Shown here in pieces: positions 54,001-64,000 of a stretch of 64,000 nucleotides of DNA. The stretch is from Gnetum montanum. Lineage: Eukaryota; Streptophyta; Gnetopsida; Gnetales; Gnetaceae. The translations under genes and the position numbers were made by a program. The stretch covers positions 180,037 to 244,036 of the forward strand of contig MNCI01004082.1 of assembly GCA_015680685.1 (NCBI GenBank), read 5' to 3'. Position 1 is the first letter of the stretch; each line of letters opens with the position of its first letter. The notes under the pieces are model-generated. The model saw only the letters and a program-made list of their open reading frames with translations. It was not told where the DNA came from and made no database searches.

Positions 54001-56742
54001 CTACTAGATCCAAAAGGATGTAGATTGCTGATTCACGAAGGAAGCTTTTCTTTTCAGCCAGAGAGAGAAGACCTTGGCAAACATCTGCTATTGCTTCACT
54101 TCCAACTTGTTCTTCTATCAACCTACCAGATTTTACAATTGCTCCATAGGCAAACAACCGACCCAACAGACTTTCTCTGGCTTCCTGAAGGTAACATAAA
54201 CAATATGGTTAAACTAGGAGACAATCATAGCTGAAATTGAGATACACTTGTTAAAAATCCAATTTAAATAACCAATTGTTTGTAGAAAAATATCTGCAGA
54301 TAAAACGGCTGGGTAGTAATCTAGAAGAATTAAAACAATTTACCAACTTGTATACCACAACAATACAATAAATAAAATTGTTTACAAATCAATGCAAGAT
54401 CATTATATGCCAAGCAAGACCTGTCACAGAAAAATCAAAAGGCCTGGTAGTTCACCCAATCAACCAACCACAACAATCCATACTTTAATACAAAGATACT
54501 TAATGTAAAGACTAATTATTACACAAACCACTAACAGTGTTGCAATAGTTGTCCAGTGGCAACTTCTACCGATGGCTAACAACTAAGAATTAGCTCCTTG
54601 AATCCAGCATGAACAAAGTTTTATCGTAAAGTGCAAAGCCAAATGCCACATGCACAATATCACCAATAGCTATGGCAGTGTTTTTGATATATCAGGTTAG
54701 TTGACAGATCATCTACAAGACCAAGGGATGGTAAGCCAACATGTTCCATTGCTGCAGTGAAAGGTATAGGTTGACAATGCTTGTACCTCGTATCAAAATT
54801 GCAATGTTTGAAATTGTTTTTACTATGCTGACCTGAGTTAGTTTGTCACTTTCTGTTTTAATGATAGATGCCTTAAAATTCCAAAATCAAAGGCTCTCAA
54901 TCCCGGTAAAAGGCTCACTGATTATAGAACTAGAATAATCGAATTTAAAGAGACAAGTATGCCCAATTATACATTTACAGAAACATGTACAGTAAGGACT
55001 GTCAGATATAATTCTAACATATGGATATAAGCAATTTGGTTTCTCTTAGATGCATCATAAAACACAAACCTACACAGCAAAATAGATAGAAAGGCATTAA
55101 AAATTCAGATACCTGGCCCTTCATGGACGAAGTAGTTTCAAGCGACTCATCAATGAGTTTGATGAGTGATTTCATGTCTATAGCCATGATGGCTCTAATG
55201 ACAGCTGCAAAACCCAATGCAAATCCTTGCCTTGCACACTGAATCAAACATACCAGTGAGGGGTTAAATAAAATCTAATATTTAAGACAGTAATCTATAT
55301 GTTTTTCTTTTCCCATGCAGTTTTTGTTAAAACTGACATAAAAATTTATTAAACATATTCCTGCATATAATGAATTTCACCTACTACTATTGAACAAAGT
55401 AATAAACATGTAACACAAAACAGCTTACTACTTGACCTTTTAAGCAAAAGAAAAATAGATATACAAATTTTCATATATTCATAACAATTTTGATAAATAT
55501 GGGTCATAAAAAACATTATCTCACAAGTCTTAGATAACTAGTAAGATGAAAGCCTCAAAACCACAGACCATACTTGGAAAATGATAAAAGAATGAACCCT
55601 ATATTTGTCTCCTTGCAACCTTCTAAAACACAAATCTTTGGAGATTCTTTTAATTGCAGTGAACATTCACATGATTCATTTTCTACATTGGATTCAAAGA
55701 ACATACTTCATCTCTAATGATAGAAATTTTAAAAAATACAGTGATTGTAAAAACTGATATCCAAAACCCCAATTTTTTCATATTGCATATTCTTAGGTAG
55801 CTTCAAAAGTTTTGAAAATTCTTTAAACACTCAAGACTCCAAATAATTTAAACTCAAACATGCATATTCACAAAAATATCCCAGCAAGTCTGCATTAGTT
55901 TACTTGCATTTAAACTACCCCAGGCGTTTTAACAAATATTGAAATGCTAAAAATGCATTGCCTTTATGTTTTCACATATAGTTGGACTAGACCAATGTCT
56001 ATCTCCGAATATTGATAAAACACGCCAATATGCATACCGCTCTAGAAGACGAAACGCCACGAATGAGTCTTCTGATAGCATAGCCAACCGTGGGAGAACA
56101 CTGACTCAAGCAATCATCCTTGGCAGCATCCATTCTCAAAGGACTTTCATCTTCTCCGTCTTTCCCAATTTCTTCATAAGTCCTCTGCACTTCCAACAGC
56201 TCCCTGACCAGTTTAATCGCAGCATCCTCCCTTACTGCGGCATCCACAGACGAAAGCTGGTTGAAGACACCAAGGTGAAGCTCAGGAACTTGCCGCTGAA
56301 CATTTTGACGAGCAACTGCGCTCTCATCAAACCCTTGCTTTGCCGAAACATCATCTGAGTCATGAATTTTTAAATCACCAGCATCTTGTGCAGAAATTAC
56401 ACCGATATTTGCATCTTTTCCATCTCCTTCTCGCGCTCTCTTTGACTTTTTCTTTTTCTTCTTACTTGCGGATTCGGATTCTTTGGCCTCCGCAACTGTC
56501 CCTGGTTCACCGCCATCGTTTTTCATTCTCTTCTTCTTCTCACTAACTTCCATCTCGTCAACTTCCGTTCCCGGACGCTTTTTCTTCATTTTCTTATCCA
56601 TCCGCACACCATCCGCGCAGCTTGCTTCATTCATTTCTTGTGCATTATTTTTCTCTGTATGCTTCGCTGTGCGTTTTTTTGAAAGTTTGTTTCTGCGCTT
56701 CTGGCTGTGCATGGAAGGAGGAATTGCTGCGTCACGATCCAT
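48032..56742 (-). CDS. POL5: POL5/MYBBP1A-like nucleolar protein (DNA polymerase V/phi family), 7 exons
   Basis: Exons (minus): 56742-56038, 55238-55113, 54184-53996, 51347-51120, 51027-49828, 49649-49368, 49258-48032. These total 3957 bp and 1318 residues. All introns are GT-AG and phase 0. Residues 1-110 are Lys-rich with nuclear/nucleolar signals (KKKKKKSKRARE at 94-105). From about 150 the DNA_pol_phi-type helical repeat domain runs through YAIRRLIRGVSSSRA/CARQGFALGF, LLGRLFAYGAIVKSGRL, FCHPRVHSVWQVLV and IQAMRYLLVQLLLQIP. An acidic segment lies at 946-1005, followed by DDDAMFRMD and FKLRVLSLLEQFL. Family knowledge: yeast Pol5 and animal MYBBP1A act in the nucleolus in rDNA transcription and ribosome assembly; despite the name they lack polymerase activity. 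Length fits plant members (about 1250-1300). The start at 56742 is chosen because the basic tail begins there; the frame is open for 70 more codons upstream. It looks intact and is the only likely functional gene here. Confidence 0.93.
51348..53995 (-). other. Intron 3 of the POL5-like gene (2.65 kb)
   Basis: Lies between exon ends ...LLDLVEK and VPGNRVSST... and is the longest intron of the gene. AT-rich, with a T-rich run at 53528-53554. No missing exon is needed, because the protein joins smoothly across it. No recognisable transposon was found. Confidence 0.75.
54185..55112 (-). other. Intron 2 of the POL5-like gene
   Basis: 928 bp, donor GTATCT, acceptor TTCAG. Nothing recognisable inside. 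Confidence 0.85.
55239..56037 (-). other. Intron 1 of the POL5-like gene
   Basis: 799 bp, donor GTATGC, acceptor GATTCAG. AT-rich, nothing recognisable inside. Confidence 0.85.
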
Positions 56743-56990
56743 GGAACAAACAGAAAAGGGGGGAAACAGAAATCCAGATGATGTTTTCGCAGAGCCAAGA
56801 ACCTCCAGCAAGCCTGGGGCTTCGCTGCGTTCTCCGCAAACACTTAATAAACCCCTAGTTTGAAAAGTACTGTCCAAGCTTGTTGACACGCTTGGTAAGG
56901 TATAGAATCTACGCCAAAAAACCAAAAAAAATGTACAATTGCAGGTGCCCAATTCAGGACCCGACCGGATCCTTAGAATTCGTTAAATTA
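56743..56990 (-). promoter_or_regulatory. Promoter/5' UTR region of the POL5-like gene with a telo-box-like motif
   Basis: AAACCCCTAG at 56849-56858 (plus strand) is one C longer than the plant telo-box AAACCCTA, which is common just upstream of ribosome-biogenesis genes. A TTGGGCA motif on the minus strand at about 56946-56952 is near to, but not, the site II element TGGGCC/T that usually accompanies it. No clear TATA box, as is usual for this gene class. Confidence 0.45.
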
Positions 56991-56999
56991 TGAATACCT

Positions 57000-58306
57000 T
57001 CAAGTTCGTGTGTTTAACCTAGCTAGGTATAGCATTATCAATTTGTAAAATTATTGGCATTGAGGATTCTTCCGTATTTTAATCCAAGTACCATCTCTTC
57101 AATTTAATGGTTTGAAACTTCTATCTGACCATCGTTACGAGGTTCAGTGCTGGCTTCGCTAATGGGAGTGCTGGCTTCGCTAATGGGAGTGCTGGCACAA
57201 GTCAAAACTCAACCTCTTCTCAAGTAGTTGCATTTATGTTCTAAACTTAACTTTATGTGATGCACAACATCTTGCTATTATGACCCCCTTAATCTAATGA
57301 TTTAAAACTAAACCTTATTTTACAAATAAGAGTGGTTAGCTCGTCTTGCTAGAGGAGAGATTAACACCCACTTGAACTTGGGATGTACTTATTCTTTCAC
57401 GTATTATTTTTATCCTACACAAAATAAATAAAGAACTCAAATAATGAGGTGTTAGTGGTAGGAGTCTTGGTCTAGTAATCCTAGGTCATAGGTTTAATTC
57501 TACAAGGTAGCATCGAGTTATAAACTTCTATAAATCTTGGGGTGTACCTATGTTTCACTTATTTCAGGTTCCAACCCACCCCAAACAAAGAGCTCAAAGG
57601 GGGTATAGCATATTAATAAGACAAAACTATGCCATTCCTTTTCATATTGAAACAAATCATGTTATTAGTGTTCTTTCAAATATTTAATAAGGAAAAAGAT
57701 TCAAGTTAGAGGCCCTAAAATAGATTTTGAATTGAAAATCTTTGAGGTAGAAAGAAACAAAACTTGGAGAAAGGAAGTTTGTTGACAACAAGAGTTTTGA
57801 GATGGCCAATGAAAGCAAAGAGAGAGTTCATAGTTTCTCCAGCTTCTTCCAAGCTTTGCCATGGTAGATTTGCCTAACACTTTCACGCTTTCTCAAAATG
57901 AAGATGCTTCAAATCTCCTTACTTTTGATATTCACCTTCCAAATGATGTTTTTATGGTATTTCAAAAGATTTCACTACCCATTTCATTTTTCTCCAAATT
58001 GTTGGTTTTTTACATCATTCAATGACTATGGCTATACAAGTTAAAAATATTCTTCAATCCCAGGATATCCAAGTTTCTCATGCTCATTATTATGCCTGTA
58101 AGTTTATTCTTGTTGAATTCTTTAATATCTCCTAAGTTAAGAAGGCTCTTTCCATTCAAATTTTTCTAGTGCATAATACAACTCATATTATGCAAGCTTA
58201 GAAATTTGATTTTAATGTTAACGATCCAACCTATAATATTATTTCCTACTATCCTAAGCTACTGAATCTTCTCTTAATATTTTCTATTGTAAAGAGGGAC
58301 ATATTA
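57000..58306. other. Intergenic stretch upstream of the POL5-like gene
   Basis: Contains the 21-bp tandem repeat at 57147-57196. At about 57840-58270 a plus-strand reading (VKNILQSQDIQVSHAHYY, then KFDFNVNDPTYNIISYYPKL with stops) faintly resembles the N-terminal domain of plant LINE ORF1 (DUF4283-like). That assignment is weak. Confidence 0.35.
57147..57196. repeat. 21-bp tandem repeat
   Basis: GTGCTGGCTTCGCTAATGGGA occurs twice in direct succession (57147-57167, 57168-57188), followed by a partial third copy GTGCTGGC. Confidence 0.9.
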
Positions 58307-58965
58307 TGATGAGCAGTGAGGTACCCCTACGTCCAACCATACGAATCACAAGCGTTCACACATGATCCAATCAAATTCTGTGGATGGGACTAGTTGTGGC
58401 ATCTAGATCGTTATGCTTTGCTCGCAGTTCGTTGTCTTCCCACTTGGACTAGAGGTAGCTTTGTCACATATGGTTTAGTCCAAAGTGAGGCATATGATGT
58501 TGTCTCTAATTCTATGCTACTCTTGATAACAATAAAAAGGTAAATTAATTAATCTAATGGATAATGGAAAGTGAAATTTAACTAGCCTACATGCAATGGG
58601 TATCCACTCTTAGTTGTCTGTATACATCTTGGACTTCATGAGACTACTTCTAGGATGGCCAAGCATGTCACTGGGTGTACTAAATGATACACTTCTAGGT
58701 TACCAAGTACTTCCACTTAAATGCTCATGATTAAGGTGTACGCATTCTGCTTAATAACAGGAATAGTAAACAACAATAATTGGAAACATTTAACTAAGCA
58801 AAGTAGTAAATAATTAACAATTGAAAGCAATAGTAATATAAGTGGATGTTGTAATGATGGAAGTAATCTCGATCTTTATTGCCAGTCATGTAACATGTCC
58901 ATATACGTCACACTCGAACAAAGGTGTTGTATGATTATAAACATCACGCTGTGGGCATGCATTGG
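58307..58965 (-). repeat. LTR F (Athila-type), interrupted by element G
   Basis: Starts TGATGAGCAGTGAGGTACCCC and follows the LTR of element C up to GTGGGCATGCATTGG, where the A/G-type terminus TGAAACACC begins. The remainder would lie beyond element G, outside the window. Confidence 0.8.
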
Positions 58966-59049
58966 TGAAACACCACCAAATTTGGGCTCTCCGGTCTCAA
59001 ATCCAAAGGCTAAATGTCAAAACTTGGCAAATTTTTTTTAAGTGTTGAG

Positions 59050-59531
59050 ACTACACCCCCACTACTTGGACTACGCGCCAGAGTGTAGTCAACATAGTTG
59101 ATACTAATAGCCTAGAATTGTAAGATTTTTCTAAGTGTCAACATAAGCTGCAAATTTTTCTAAGTATCTTGACTATGCTCACCTTACTAAGACTACACTC
59201 TAGAACATAGTTAGTGTAGTTGGCCTTGGAATGATCAATTTGCAAATTTTCCTAAGTGTCAAGCTAGAGGCTGCTAAGCATGTATGGGATGGACAAAAGA
59301 GTTTGGTAGATTTTCTAACTCCTAAGCCTACGCTCCCTACTATGCTCTAGAGCATAGTTAGCGTAGTCTACATGGGCACGTCATCTTTGTCAAATTTTTC
59401 CAAGTGTCAGAGCTATGCTCACACCTCTTGGACTATGCTTTAGAGTGTAGCTAGCATAGCTTGCATAGAGCATCATTTTTTGGCAAGATTTGCCTAACTC
59501 TGGCTACGCTCTATAGCGTAGTCAGCGTAGC
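59050..59531 (+). promoter_or_regulatory. U3 array of palindromic GACTACGCT/AGCGTAGTC half-sites, element G
   Basis: Five clusters at about 59068-59100, 59190-59220, 59326-59368, 59430-59460 and 59502-59531. The ancestral form appears to be GACTACGCTCTAGAGCGTAGTC followed directly by a further AGCGTAGTC, often preceded by a forward half-site 15-25 bases upstream. The best preserved clusters are CTACGCTCTATAGCGTAG at 59505 and TATGCTCTAGAGCATA at 59341. Confidence 0.6.
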
Positions 59532-59940
59532 CTACCGAAACTGCCTCTAAAAGCCTATAGAGCTCAGCACTGGCCTACATCTCAACTCCAACATTTCTTC
59601 GGCAAGCATGATTAGCAAGTTTTGCCTGTTTTGCACCCCCCATTTGCCCCAAAATTATACTTACACTTGACACCACTCAGGAGAGTGGGCAGCGTAGTCC
59701 CAAAGCGTTGTCTCCAAATTGCATTATTTTGCACTAATTGCAGGTACTTTACAATCTGTTTGGCCCTCACATATGCAATCTTGGCAACATAGTCACAGTC
59801 TAGCAGTCTCATAGGATCCATTGGAGCACATCAGTAGACCACCATTTTGCTTTAGTGGGAGTGTAGTTGGGGCTAGCACAGTCCCAGCTACTCCCTTTGC
59901 CATGTGGCACCTAATTTGTGATTCACACTAACCCTAGCCC

Positions 59941-59948
59941 TATAAATA
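59941..59948 (+). promoter_or_regulatory. TATA box of the element G LTR
   Basis: TATAAATA after CCTAGCCC; same position relative to U3 repeats as in element A. Confidence 0.6.
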
Positions 59949-61199
59949 CTCCTGCACTTCACATTTTAGGGACTGACATTTTTATTCAATAGTTGGTATT
60001 TTGGCATTTGCACTTTTGCACCTAAGCATCCTTCACATCTTGACAAACTTTGGCACACCACTGAACACTGTTGCACAGCACTACGACACTGTTGTACACC
60101 ACCTAGCACAACGTACACCACCGTAGCTTGTAGACACTGTGGTAGCCAACTTGGCAGGCTCAAACTCCATAGCGGACATTAGTTCTTCATAGCCACACAC
60201 CCTGAGACTATGACTACACTTACCTACTACACCTGTTGTACACTACATACCTCCTAAATGTTTCTTTGCAATTGACCATGCTCCCCTGTTTGGGGTAGTT
60301 CCATTCTCTCTCTTGCTTATGTTTTGTGCATTTTTTGCATTTGCTCTAGTATTTTAGCATTTTATTTGCATTTTTCACAATTTAAGCAATTTTTTGCAAG
60401 TTTGCCCTTCTTTTTGCACACTTGAAACCTCTGGACACCACAAACACCGTAAAACAATGTACCAACACCTTAACACTCACTCCATCGTAACACTCGTAAG
60501 TCCTAGTTTAATTGACAAGACCATTCTAAGTACCTTGGCTCCCTTCCTAGCATGCCCTCATGTGAAATTGGGGTAAAGACTGTGTTACTGTGGACCTCTC
60601 GATGTCTTGTTTTGGCCTCTGACGTTTTTGATAACTATAATTTTTTGGAGCTAGAAGGAGGGCCTTAGCCATTTCCTTCTTTGGCCATCCCTTGGTTGTT
60701 ACCTCACGTGCTCTCTACACCATTAGTGTAGATTAGACCCCATTGTTGATTTCTCTGGAACCCCACTAAGCAATAGCAAAGTGCATAACTTGCACTCGAC
60801 CAAATTCTAGGTTCTCAATAGAGTGTAACTAGCTCTAGTGTAGTGAGTGTAGTAAGCTTTGAGCGTAGTCCTAGAGTTAGCATTTTTTCAGCAATTTACA
60901 GTTAGCCATTTTTCTGCATTTTTACACTTAGCCATTTTCTCAGCAGCTGCATACTTAATCGTTTTCCTACATTTTAGCACTTAGCCATTTTTCTTCCTAT
61001 TTTGCATAAGCAGCCCTTTGTGTTTCCCTGTGCACCATGAATCCCGAATAGCCTTCAACCTTTGCTTTGAGCGTGTTTGTTGTCAGGCCCATTTAGCGAG
61101 AAATACAAAATGACCTTCTTGGGGCTAGGGGCCTTGTCCTAGCACAGAGGTAATATCTTAGGCAACACAACTTGCCTTCCAAGGTTATGGTGCTCAATG

Positions 61200-63070
61200 A
61201 CGAGTAGTAGAACTTCATTTGCGCAAAAATCCATGCGGGTTTGCTTTTAGATTGCCAGGAAATGAAAGCCAAACATAGTTATGAGATCATGTATCATGAT
61301 GGAAGGGAATGACTCCCTTTCAATTTCGACTTTGTCTTGCTCATGGAAGATTACTAGTGGATGTTGGACAACCTCATTTGCAACATGAGCCGTGAGGGAG
61401 GGATGGACTATGAGGAGCCCCTTCAGGAGGAGCTGGACAAGTTTGAGGCTTAATTTGAGCATGAGAACCCATTCCATGCCTCATTCTAGCATATAGCCTT
61501 TGCTTTTGTTCCTTCATAGTCCCATAGCCTGGTGTCACTACCTAGGTCAACACCTATGATGGCAACCCACTAAATGTCATAGACGCACCAGGATGCTGCC
61601 TCACCCTTTAGCCTTTTCTTCAGTGTGCCCTTCATCATCTTTTTATTGTCTGTGCAGCCTTCACAACTTGTTCAGCCTATTCAGCCTGTTTAAGTCATCC
61701 AACCTTCCATACCAGTAACTATTGCACCTACGTAACCCTATGTGCACACCATGCACGTTCCTCCCCCATCATACATGAATCAAGCATCATTCATCCTGCC
61801 AGCCATGTCGGCACCCTTTATGATGGCCCAACCCACGAACTTGTGGTGGGGCCAAGTGTTGTGTCCATGGCACAGCCCATGCAACAGACATCGTGTGTGG
61901 TTACATAACCCAGAGTTAGGTTGTGGGCTACCCAACAACCACATAAAGTAGCACAACCCATGCAACTTGCCACTATAACCACACCTAGCCTGGATTAAGT
62001 ATTCCAGCTAATCCAAAGCCTTACTGAAGATGCCAAGTGACTTAAGGTTGTCTCCTCAAAAGCTGTCTAGTTGATGGACTTCTACCAGGATGATCCAATT
62101 GATCCTATAATCCCACCATTAGCACTACCTACTCGGGTCCTGCTCCTTCAATTCACCAAATACAATGATGAAGGGGACCCTAACGCCCATCTGGTAACCT
62201 TTTACTTAGAATGCCTCCTATTGCAGGTATGGTTGAATACCATCATCCACGTGTTTGCCATGTCCCTAACTGGTAAGGCACTAGATGATACTATGCGCTC
62301 CCTAGGGCCTCCATTACTTCATTGGAGGAATTTCTTACCCAATTTGTCACTCACTTCAAGTATAACTTGAAGCTTGAGGTGACCTTAGACTAGCTGATGC
62401 AAGTCAAGCAGGGCCACCTAGAGCCCATGTAAAAATTCATCCAGCAATGGAGCACGTCACTCAATGAGATCCACGAGCTTATTGTGGAGACACACTTGCT
62501 AGCCATCTTCAAAGGCACAATAAACAACTTCATCAAGTCAAAGTTGTACTACCTTGCCCTGTAATCCTTGAGTTAAGCGTTTGCTAAAACCAAGAGCATT
62601 TAGGATGCAGTGGAGGCTAGCAAGGATCCAACCTACATGGCCTACAAAAACCTACATGCAAAGAAGGAGAAGGACAAGGACAAAGGCAAACAGGCAACCA
62701 TAATTGTTGCAATGGTGGCCAACGAGGCTAAGCCAGCCAATGCCAAACTAATGGCCAAGTCACCCAAGGCCTCAACCAATAATAATAAGGTAGCTAGCCC
62801 TAGCATAGTGACAAATAGCTAGTCTGCATCGTTGGCGGCCATGACACTAGTTGCCACAAGGCCTAACTTTGAGCTCAAAGATCGGTCGAAGTATACACTA
62901 TTGCCCATCAACCAATCAGAACTATTAGATCAACTACTTAATGTTGGATGAATCCAATACAAGAAAATGTCTAAGGATGCTTGTAAGTGGCATGATCAAT
63001 ACTGTGAGCTCCTCAAAAATCCTTTAGTCGTACTACTTAACGAGCCTCTGATATAATGACTGAAAATGTT
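61200..63070 (+). pseudogene. Decayed gag of element G
   Basis: The N-terminal part at about 61200-61520 (NFICAKIHAGLLLD, FEHENPFHASF) aligns with MESSHILTLEQYNFICVKIQ of element A. A Pro-rich linker is at 61740-61960. The core at 62071-62560: DFYQDDPIDPIIPPLALP, FTKYNDEGDPNAHLVTF, AMSLTGKALD, then FIQQWSTSLNEIHELI-like and FIKSKLYYL. A basic tail follows (MAYKNLHAKKEKDKDKGK). Stops are mostly TAG. Homology with A ends near 63070. Confidence 0.8.
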
Positions 63071-63074
63071 GGTG

Positions 63075-64000
63075 GTTGGAACACTAAGGGGTTTATAGGT
63101 GCATAGCCTAACCCCACATTTGCATAAGGGCCTTGCTAGAGGTGGAGACGGGGTGCCCTAAATGATCTTTTCGATTGAATAAGGACTTATGGAGTGCAAA
63201 CAATGTGAGTGCAAAATGATGCTAAGTGTTGAGTGGTGTCAATGGTGTTAACAGTGTGAAAAACATCGAGCATAGTTGGTGTGAATAGTGCCGAGTGTAG
63301 TCAATGTGAATAGTGCTAAGCGTAGTCAAGTTTTCCAGTAGAAAATAAGCAATCGTTGCCTAAGCATAGTTGTAGGCCAAAATGCGAAAAAATGCAAATG
63401 AAACGCAAGGGAGGAAGAGAGAGAAATAAAACATCACCCCAAATGGGGTTGAGCATAGTTAACTTCAAAAGGGGTTTAAAAGGTACACGGTGTACAATAG
63501 GCATAGTGGAGAATGTAGTCACAATCTTAATGGTGTCAAGTTGTGAAGTTTGGTGCTCGTCGTGGTGTTTGTGCCTACTGGGTTGGCCACTATGGTGTAC
63601 CATGTGGTGTCCTATAGGGGTGCAACAGGGCTACGGTGTACCGCGTGGCATGCAACTCTACCTCTCAATCGGTGCATCTAGGTCTCGTTCGCCCAGGAAG
63701 CTAAGTGCTAAATACCAAAATGCTAGATGCCAAATGAAAATGTCAACCCCTAAAATGTTGGGGCATAGGGGTATTTATAGAACTAGCGTTAGCCCAAAAT
63801 GTGGATCATGTAACATGTGGCAAAGTGGTAGGTGGGACTATGCTCACCCCAACTACACTCTAGTGTTAAGCTTTGCGGTGTTGAGCGGTGTCATTGCTTT
63901 GATAGAGTTTGTGAAGCTGAGATTGTGACTATGCTGCACAACTACATAGAGAAGATTGTAATGTACCTGAAAATGCTAAACAATGTCAAAAAATGCAACT
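63075..64000 (-). repeat. Inverted A/G-type LTR fragment at the right edge
   Basis: Reversed, 63840-63600 parallels element G's LTR: GTGTAGTTGGGGTGAGCATAGTCCC, then a TATA box (CTATAAATACC, 63771-63780 on the complement), then TTAGGGGTTGACATTTT against TTAGGGACTGACATTTT in G. CATAGTC/TGTAGTC half-sites are scattered through 63270-63510. The left edge and type of insertion are unclear, and it runs off the window. Confidence 0.65.

Larger units (their letters stand above)
58966..60640 (+). repeat. 5' LTR of element G
   Basis: Starts TGAAACACCACCAAATT as in A. U3 carries repeated CTACGCT/AGCGTAG half-sites (59050-59531). TATA box 59941-59948. About 1675 bp, close to A's 1720. The 3' end was placed by distance to the primer-like site. 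Confidence 0.75.
58966..63070 (+). mobile_element. Element G: Tat-like element of the same family as A, truncated
   Basis: 5' LTR 58966 to about 60640, primer-like site at about 60646, then gag. Homology with element A gag runs to about 63070 (LLDQLLNVG, KWHDQYCELLKNP, NEPLI), then stops at a junction with an inverted LTR. The candidate left target site is ATTGG (58961-58965); the right end is not in the window. No protease or pol is visible. Confidence 0.82.

Noticed and set aside
48032-56742. A genuine DNA polymerase
   Set aside because: The family name 'DNA polymerase V/phi' is historical; no polymerase catalytic motifs are visible and yeast/animal members act in ribosome biogenesis.
56483-56863. 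126-codon plus-strand frame, Ser/Phe-rich
   Set aside because: Antisense shadow of the Lys-rich first exon of the POL5-like gene.
57840-58270. LINE ORF1 (DUF4283-like) remnant
   Set aside because: Only a faint pattern over about 80 codons with stops; no endonuclease or RT nearby. Mentioned only as a weak possibility.
1-64000. tRNA, rRNA, snoRNA genes or CRISPR arrays
   Set aside because: No cloverleaf with intact A/B boxes, no rRNA-like stretch, and the repeat arrays lack regular spacers.

Overview
This window is nuclear DNA of a land plant. One intact, spliced housekeeping gene (a POL5/MYBBP1A-like nucleolar protein, minus strand, 48032-56742) sits among old, nested, mostly Ty3/gypsy LTR retrotransposons. 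The lineages (Tat-like, Athila-like and chromovirus), the slow decay (about 10% divergence between one LTR pair by hand count) and the AT-rich background suggest a large, slow-turnover genome such as a gymnosperm. The species is an inference only.

Layout. 1-3922: a GC-richer block with a Tat-like pol fragment on the minus strand. Divergent from it on the plus strand is a spliced pseudogene joining a degenerate FCP1/NIF-like (HAD) phosphatase domain to a plant-transposon-type domain. 4008-12764: element A, a complete but pol-less Tat-like gag-protease element with 1.7 kb LTRs. 12765-15576 plus 28895-29107: older Athila-like remnant A2 (end of an additional ORF and a 3' LTR), split by element B. 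15577-28894 (minus): element B, a full-length Athila-like element with gag, protease, RT, RNase H, integrase and an additional ORF. 29606-35201 (minus): element C, a 5.6 kb internally deleted relative of B, with a 121-base assembly gap. About 36893-46777 (plus): element D, a decayed chromovirus carrying two solo LTRs and one further insertion. 48032-56742: the POL5-like gene. 58307-58965: Athila-type LTR F, broken by element G. 58966 to about 63070: element G, a sister of A. About 63075-64000: an inverted A/G-type LTR fragment.

The most unusual things seen are: (1) the divergent FCP1-like/transposon-domain gene, whose splice junctions are still mostly usable and whose premature stops are all TAG; (2) repeated four-half-site palindromic arrays in the U3 of A and G, with the same architecture but different half-site sequences; (3) two gag-bearing elements without RT or integrase (A and C), with full relatives or candidate helpers nearby; (4) single-N assembly joins flanked by false duplications.

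No tRNA, rRNA, CRISPR array or other RNA gene was recognised. All retroelement coding regions carry stops or frameshifts and are treated as pseudogenes.
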